Below, in pieces: positions 16,771 through 20,189 of a DNA stretch of 20,189 bases. The position numbers were made by a program, and so were the translations under genes. The first letter of the stretch is position 1. Every line of letters begins with the position of its first letter. The DNA is taken from contig SCFE01000095.1 of assembly GCA_004352715.1 (NCBI GenBank), positions 1,613,413 to 1,633,601 of the forward strand, written 5' to 3'. The stretch comes from Hofstenia miamia (Eukaryota; Xenacoelomorpha; Acoela). The notes under the pieces are model-generated. The model was not told where the DNA came from. It saw nothing but the letters and a program-made list of their open reading frames with translations, and ran no database searches.

Positions 16771-18172
16771 TATATACACACTGTTTCATGTTATTATGAA
16801 CACACATAAATTTCGTTGTCTGCACAATGCAAATGATTGTTATAGCAAGTTACCAATGTATTAAAATTCTTGCATCAATGCCTGCCATCAGTACCCATAC
16901 GAAATGATTTAATCACAAATTCGCGGGAAAATCATTTAAAGACGTAAACTACGCCTGTATCACATCACATTATTATGTAAGTAATTTCTTTTCTTTAATT
17001 CTCAACTACATAACCAATTTTCCAAATTCCTTTTCCTGTTGTACCCTAAACTTAGGTGGGTCCTGCTTTAAACAACCCTTTCTGCAAAAAGGTATTGATA
17101 TATACTTACTGGCAGAAAACAAGACCTCTCTTGATGAATAGCAAAATATCGTTTCTGGTCTTAGAAGTGGACTTAAAATTAGTGCAATATCAAAAGCAAT
17201 ATCGCGTATTTGGAGAACTGTAAAAAAGTACCTGGTTAGCGTGAATAAAATTCGCGCATGTCGTACAAAAGTCAACATATCATTTTGCAGAAGAAGGATT
17301 TGACTCGTATAAAGCAAGAAATCTCACGAAATCCCCTATCAACAAGTTTCCAGGTATTTGCAGAAACAGGAATTGATAAACCTGTAAGTCGTGCCACCAG
17401 ATATCGCATCTTGCAAACTAACTAAATGTAAATGTCCCTGAAAGCAACCGCTAAGCATAAGAAAAATCATATTGCAGAGGCAGCTCGTCATTTGAAGCAA
17501 GATATTTCTCACGTATTGTTTATTGATAAATGCAGAATAACTTTGGATGGTCCTGATGGATTTTCTAGTTTGGTTGCTAAATGGACAGCAAGCTCCAGTA
17601 TGTTTATCACGCCAACAAGCTGGAGGAGGAATAACGATTTGTGCGGGACTTTATGGTTCGCAATTATTGGGTCCATTTCGTATCCCAGATGATGTAAAAA
17701 TGAATTCGCACGTATACTGCAGTTTTTTATCTCAATGTTTTCTTCCATGGTATCAAAATCTTTCTGAAGAAAACAAGCAATCGTTTGTTTTCATGCAAGA
17801 CAATGCCCCCTCGCATGCCTCAAAGTATTCAAAAGATTTCTTGAATGGCAATATCTTCAAAAATGAAAACATTATGGATTGGCCTTCCGCATCACCTGAT
17901 CTAAACCATATTGAAAATTAAAACGAGAGATTTATCGAGGAGGAAGACAGTTCCAGGATAGAAATACTTTGTAGAACACTATTTTGGAAGTAGCAACTAC
18001 AACTAGCCACGCTACAGTTGCTGCCTTAACCAGCTCAATGGATAATCGGCTAGTGTCAGTTCTACAGCATTATTACTAAACGTCCAAATATCGATAAAAC
18101 CATTTTATAAGGCAATGGGATACCACAAGCTAAAATAACTCTGTGTGAATAATAATGTGAAACATCCTATAT
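16771..18172 (+). mobile_element. Tc1/mariner element with degenerate terminal inverted repeats
   Basis: Left end TATATACACACTGTTTCATG (16771) and right end, read inward from 18172, TATATAGGATGTTTCACATT share TGTTTCAYRTTATTAT and CACACA with small gaps over about 36 bp. The element spans about 1.4 kb, normal for Tc1/mariner, and encloses a transposase pseudogene. TA-rich ends prevent assigning the exact TA target dinucleotide. Confidence 0.8.
17100..17950 (+). pseudogene. Tc1/mariner DD37E-type transposase pseudogene
   Basis: An N-terminal helix-turn-helix appears in frame 3 from 17121: KTSLDE, a stop, QNIVSGLRSGLKISAISKAI, RTVKKYLVS. Frame 2 then gives KKDLTRIKQEISRNPLSTSF and SRATRYRILQTN (17291-17422), two stops (17423, 17429), then HIAEAARHLKQDISHVLFID with the first catalytic Asp at 17525 and ITLDGPDGF. 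A frameshift near 17570 leads into frame 3: NGQQAPVCLSRQQAGGGIT, FVFMQDNAPSHASKYS (second Asp), DWPSASPDLNHIEN, then a stop at 17919. Counting between the second Asp and the Glu of HIE gives 37 residues. Length and order match the family, but three or more stops and two frameshifts kill it. The longest intact piece is 17547-17921. Confidence 0.92.
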
Positions 18173-18460
18173 AGAAAATTGTTACTTTTGAAACTCTCAA
18201 GAAATGTCAGCTTTTCATTGATTTTTTTAAATCGCTATAACTTTGTAACCATTGACCTTATCTGCATATTTTTTTGTCAAAAGTTGCAGAACAAGTTAAA
18301 GAAAAAAAGTCAGGGAAGGATAGTATATTTAAAAAACGGTCTCTGAGTTATATTTAAAAATATGGAGATGGGTTGGGGAGTTAAATCGCCTCCCCCCCCC
18401 CTCCCTCCCTCCTCAGGTAAGATAGGGATAATTAATTGATACTTCTCCGTCTAGATGACA
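18173..18460. other. Non-coding stretch with polypyrimidine tract
   Basis: No gene. It ends in a C-rich tract (see next entry). Its right part is an imperfect inverse of the DNA at 16448-16478, suggesting that the Tc1 element inserted into, or lies between, the arms of an older foldback repeat. Confidence 0.4.
18389..18414 (+). repeat. Polypyrimidine tract, potential G-quadruplex on the minus strand
   Basis: A pure C/T run that includes ten consecutive C followed by TCCCTCCCTCCTC. The minus strand therefore has four or more GGG runs separated by single A bases, which fits a G-quadruplex consensus. It stands out sharply in AT-rich surroundings. Confidence 0.85.
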
Positions 18461-18462
18461 AG

Positions 18463-18660
18463 TTATAATTTTAATCTGCCGAGTAATAAACAGTTTTTTT
18501 CAACTCTTTGTGGATTGACACATTTTTTGCAACTAAATATGAAATCATAATCGATACAAGGTTTACAAAATATCCGGTTGAGCCTCTCTAATACCTGCTT
18601 GGCTCCTAAGACTCCAAGCCGATTTACAAGCTGAACTAATATTTTGCATTCTAAACGCAT
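18463..18660 (-). pseudogene. Unrecognised small ORF with CxxC motif
   Basis: A 65-codon minus-strand frame (MRLECKILVQLVNRLGVLGA, then KQVLERLNRIFCKP, YDFIFSCKKCVNPQRVEKNC). The amphipathic first half and the CKKC...C pattern look like real protein, perhaps half of a zinc ribbon with the last cysteine pair lost. Repeats and a LINE relic surround it, so it is likelier a transposon fragment than a host gene. I do not recognise the family. Confidence 0.35.
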
Positions 18661-18759
18661 GTATAAGACATTTTTTCAGGAGATTTATAATTTTAGTAAA
18701 AAATTAGATTAAAAGAGATGCTCAACTTGAGCACTTAACAATTTATAATTTGCACATAT

Positions 18760-20121
18760 AACACCTATATAAAAAGACTATCCCGAAGATTGTTTAAATT
18801 ATAAACCCGTCTCAATCACCTCTCCAATCAGCAAAGTATTAAAACGAATTCTTTCTAATCAAATTTTTTAGCATCCTTTGCAAACATGATCTTTACTCCA
18901 AAACACAAAAAGGTATTTTTACTAACGACGGCTTTAATTCAAGCTACTGAAAAATGGAGAAAACCATAGATGATAATGAATACTCAAAGATTCTTGCTTA
19001 GACCTCTCAAAAGCATTCCATTCAATTGATCATAACAAATTACTACAAAAAGTTATATTTCTAGCTTTTTCCAATGACAGTATAGATGTGCTTTCTAGTT
19101 ATTTGTAATAATTGTATGCAACGAGTTAAGCTAAAGGAATCTTTTTCAGATTGGATTTGTACTAAAAATGAATCTCCACAGGGAAAAATTGTGAGCTCCT
19201 TCCTATGTAATATTTGAATAAATAAATTGACCTATTTAATATATAAAATATTACTTAATTCTAATGCGTCTCCTGAAAAAGCCATTCAAACTAAGAAAAT
19301 TGTACTTTGCTTCTTTAAAACTAAGAGTGAATCGCTTAAGAAGTCCTTTTTGCGTTAGGTCAGAATCAGTACCTACTGTATTCACTTTGGAAAAAATGGA
19401 GAAGATGATGCATGTGCTATTTCGATGCTTATATCAAAATGGTACAGAGATCACAATTTCCTCATAAATGCTACTAAATCAAAAGAACTTATAATCCCTC
19501 TTTGAAGAAATTGTCACATACCAACCCAAAATACTCAGAATTTCTTATTAGTAAATGAAATGAAAATACTTGGAATTACAATATCCAACCCCCTTAGTTT
19601 TCAAAAGTCAAGTACTAATTTAACGAAAAAGACTAACCAGCACATTCACTTGCTCTTAAAGCTTAAACGTTTGGGATACTCAACTGCTGAGCTGGAACTG
19701 TTGTATTCTAGTATTATTGTCAACTTTATTAATTATGGACTTAAAGCGTATGCAGTAGAGAACAAGATAAATTTGGACTACATTGATAGAATACAGAAGA
19801 AAGCTATCCGATTCGGAATCATACAATCGTTTACATCAATACATGATTTGATAAAAAAAAGATGAACAATTATTCAGCAAGATCCAATCAAATACGACGC
19901 ATCCCCGTCGACACATAATTCCTAGTAGCACTCAATTAGCTCCAGAGAGATTAAGGCCACGTATGCCTCCAACGATTCTAGTAAAAAAATATTTCAAAAC
20001 CTCAAAATTTTTACCAAACAGATACCTGAAATATCCATATCTGTACATTTGTAAACTATATATTCTGAATGCTATTTTCAGATACATAAGAGCAAAAGCA
20101 AATTTATTGCTGAAAAAATAA
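18760..20121 (+). pseudogene. CR1/L2-type non-LTR retrotransposon reverse-transcriptase pseudogene
   Basis: Plus-strand RT blocks in the usual order: KDYPEDCLNYKPVSITSPIS and KVLKRILSNQIF (18770-18870), HDLYSKTQKG then TTALIQATEKWRK (18885-18965), LDLSKAFHSIDHNKLLQKV (18998 on, carrying the motif-A Asp equivalents), RVKLKESFSDWICTKNESPQ with GKIVSSFLCNI (19122-19217), a degraded YADD box (GEDD, about 19400), KWYRDHNFLINATKSKELII (19440-19497), and the thumb/connection region MKILGITISNPLSF to DRIQKKAIRFGI (19560-19830). A further open frame, RPRMPPTILVKKYFKTSKFL, runs to a stop at 20119-20121. Frameshifts and stops occur throughout. The 5' endonuclease is absent, as is normal for 5'-truncated LINEs. 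No insertion duplication was found. The element is dead. Confidence 0.88.
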
Positions 20122-20145
20122 CAAAGGGGGATACTACAAACTAAA

Positions 20146-20149
20146 ACAT

Positions 20150-20189
<40 letters not shown>
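20146..20189 (+). repeat. ACATACATACATG(TA)n tract at window edge
   Basis: ACATACATACATG passes into an uninterrupted TA repeat that runs to the last base. It follows the LINE reading frame by 25 bp and may be that element's microsatellite-like 3' tail or an independent microsatellite. It is truncated by the window. Confidence 0.85.

Noticed and set aside
17006-17317. Minus-strand open frame of 103 codons
   Set aside because: Antisense to the helix-turn-helix region of the Tc1/mariner pseudogene; its sequence has no motif.
17509-17748. Minus-strand open frame of 79 codons
   Set aside because: Antisense to the Tc1/mariner catalytic region.
19932-20153. Minus-strand open frame of 73 codons
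   Set aside because: Antisense to the C-terminal LINE frame and the TA tract.
1-20189. CRISPR arrays, bacterial operons, rRNA or tRNA genes
   Set aside because: I saw no regularly spaced direct repeats, Shine-Dalgarno-led gene runs, rRNA-like segments or tRNA cloverleaf signatures on either strand by eye.

Overview
This window is strongly AT-rich, non-coding-dominated animal DNA. It has no bacterial-style gene packing. Nearly every recognisable protein signal is a decayed transposable element, broken by stops and frameshifts. One host gene is visible only as spliced exons. The element mix (hAT, Tc1/mariner, piggyBac, a CR1/L2-type LINE, a Penelope-like GIY-YIG fragment) with strong AT bias and a secreted LU-domain gene suggests an invertebrate. 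A Hydra-like cnidarian fits well, but an AT-rich arthropod, mollusc or flatworm cannot be excluded from sequence alone.

Layout. 1-1100: weak coding-like relics only. 1105-3900: a hAT-superfamily transposase pseudogene (TTF zinc finger, RNase H core, C-terminal dimerisation block, terminal CAGTGGCGTACC motif at 3900), itself hit by two small foldback elements (about 1391-1563 and 1897-1976). 4005-5040: an unrecognised minus-strand coding-like relic. 5258-5390 and 12569-12690: two plus-strand exons of a Ly6/uPAR (LU) protein with a GPI-like tail; splice phases match exactly (K|G+AT|E gives K-D-E). The 7,178-nt intron between them holds a minus-strand piggyBac pseudogene (5478-7030), a 2.36-kb element carrying an unclassified transposase-like gene bounded by an 8-bp duplication (7232-9608), and a 504-bp piggyBac-type MITE with TTAA ends (10162-10673).

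Downstream of the LU gene: a Penelope-like fragment (GIY-YIG domain between 58-bp inverted arms, 57/58 identical, with a hammerhead-like core and a 13-bp candidate target duplication, 13974-14592), a minus-strand hAT C-terminal relic (14690-15209), a 706-bp hAT-type MITE with a perfect 8-bp duplication (15631-16352), a Tc1/mariner DD37E pseudogene with degenerate inverted termini (16771-18172), a polypyrimidine/G4 tract, and a LINE reverse-transcriptase pseudogene running to a (TA)n tract at the window edge.

There is no operon or working pathway here. The only likely functional gene product is the LU protein. The most interesting candidates for undescribed biology are the unclassified 8-bp-TSD transposon (7240-9600) and the inverted-arm Penelope derivative (13987-14579).
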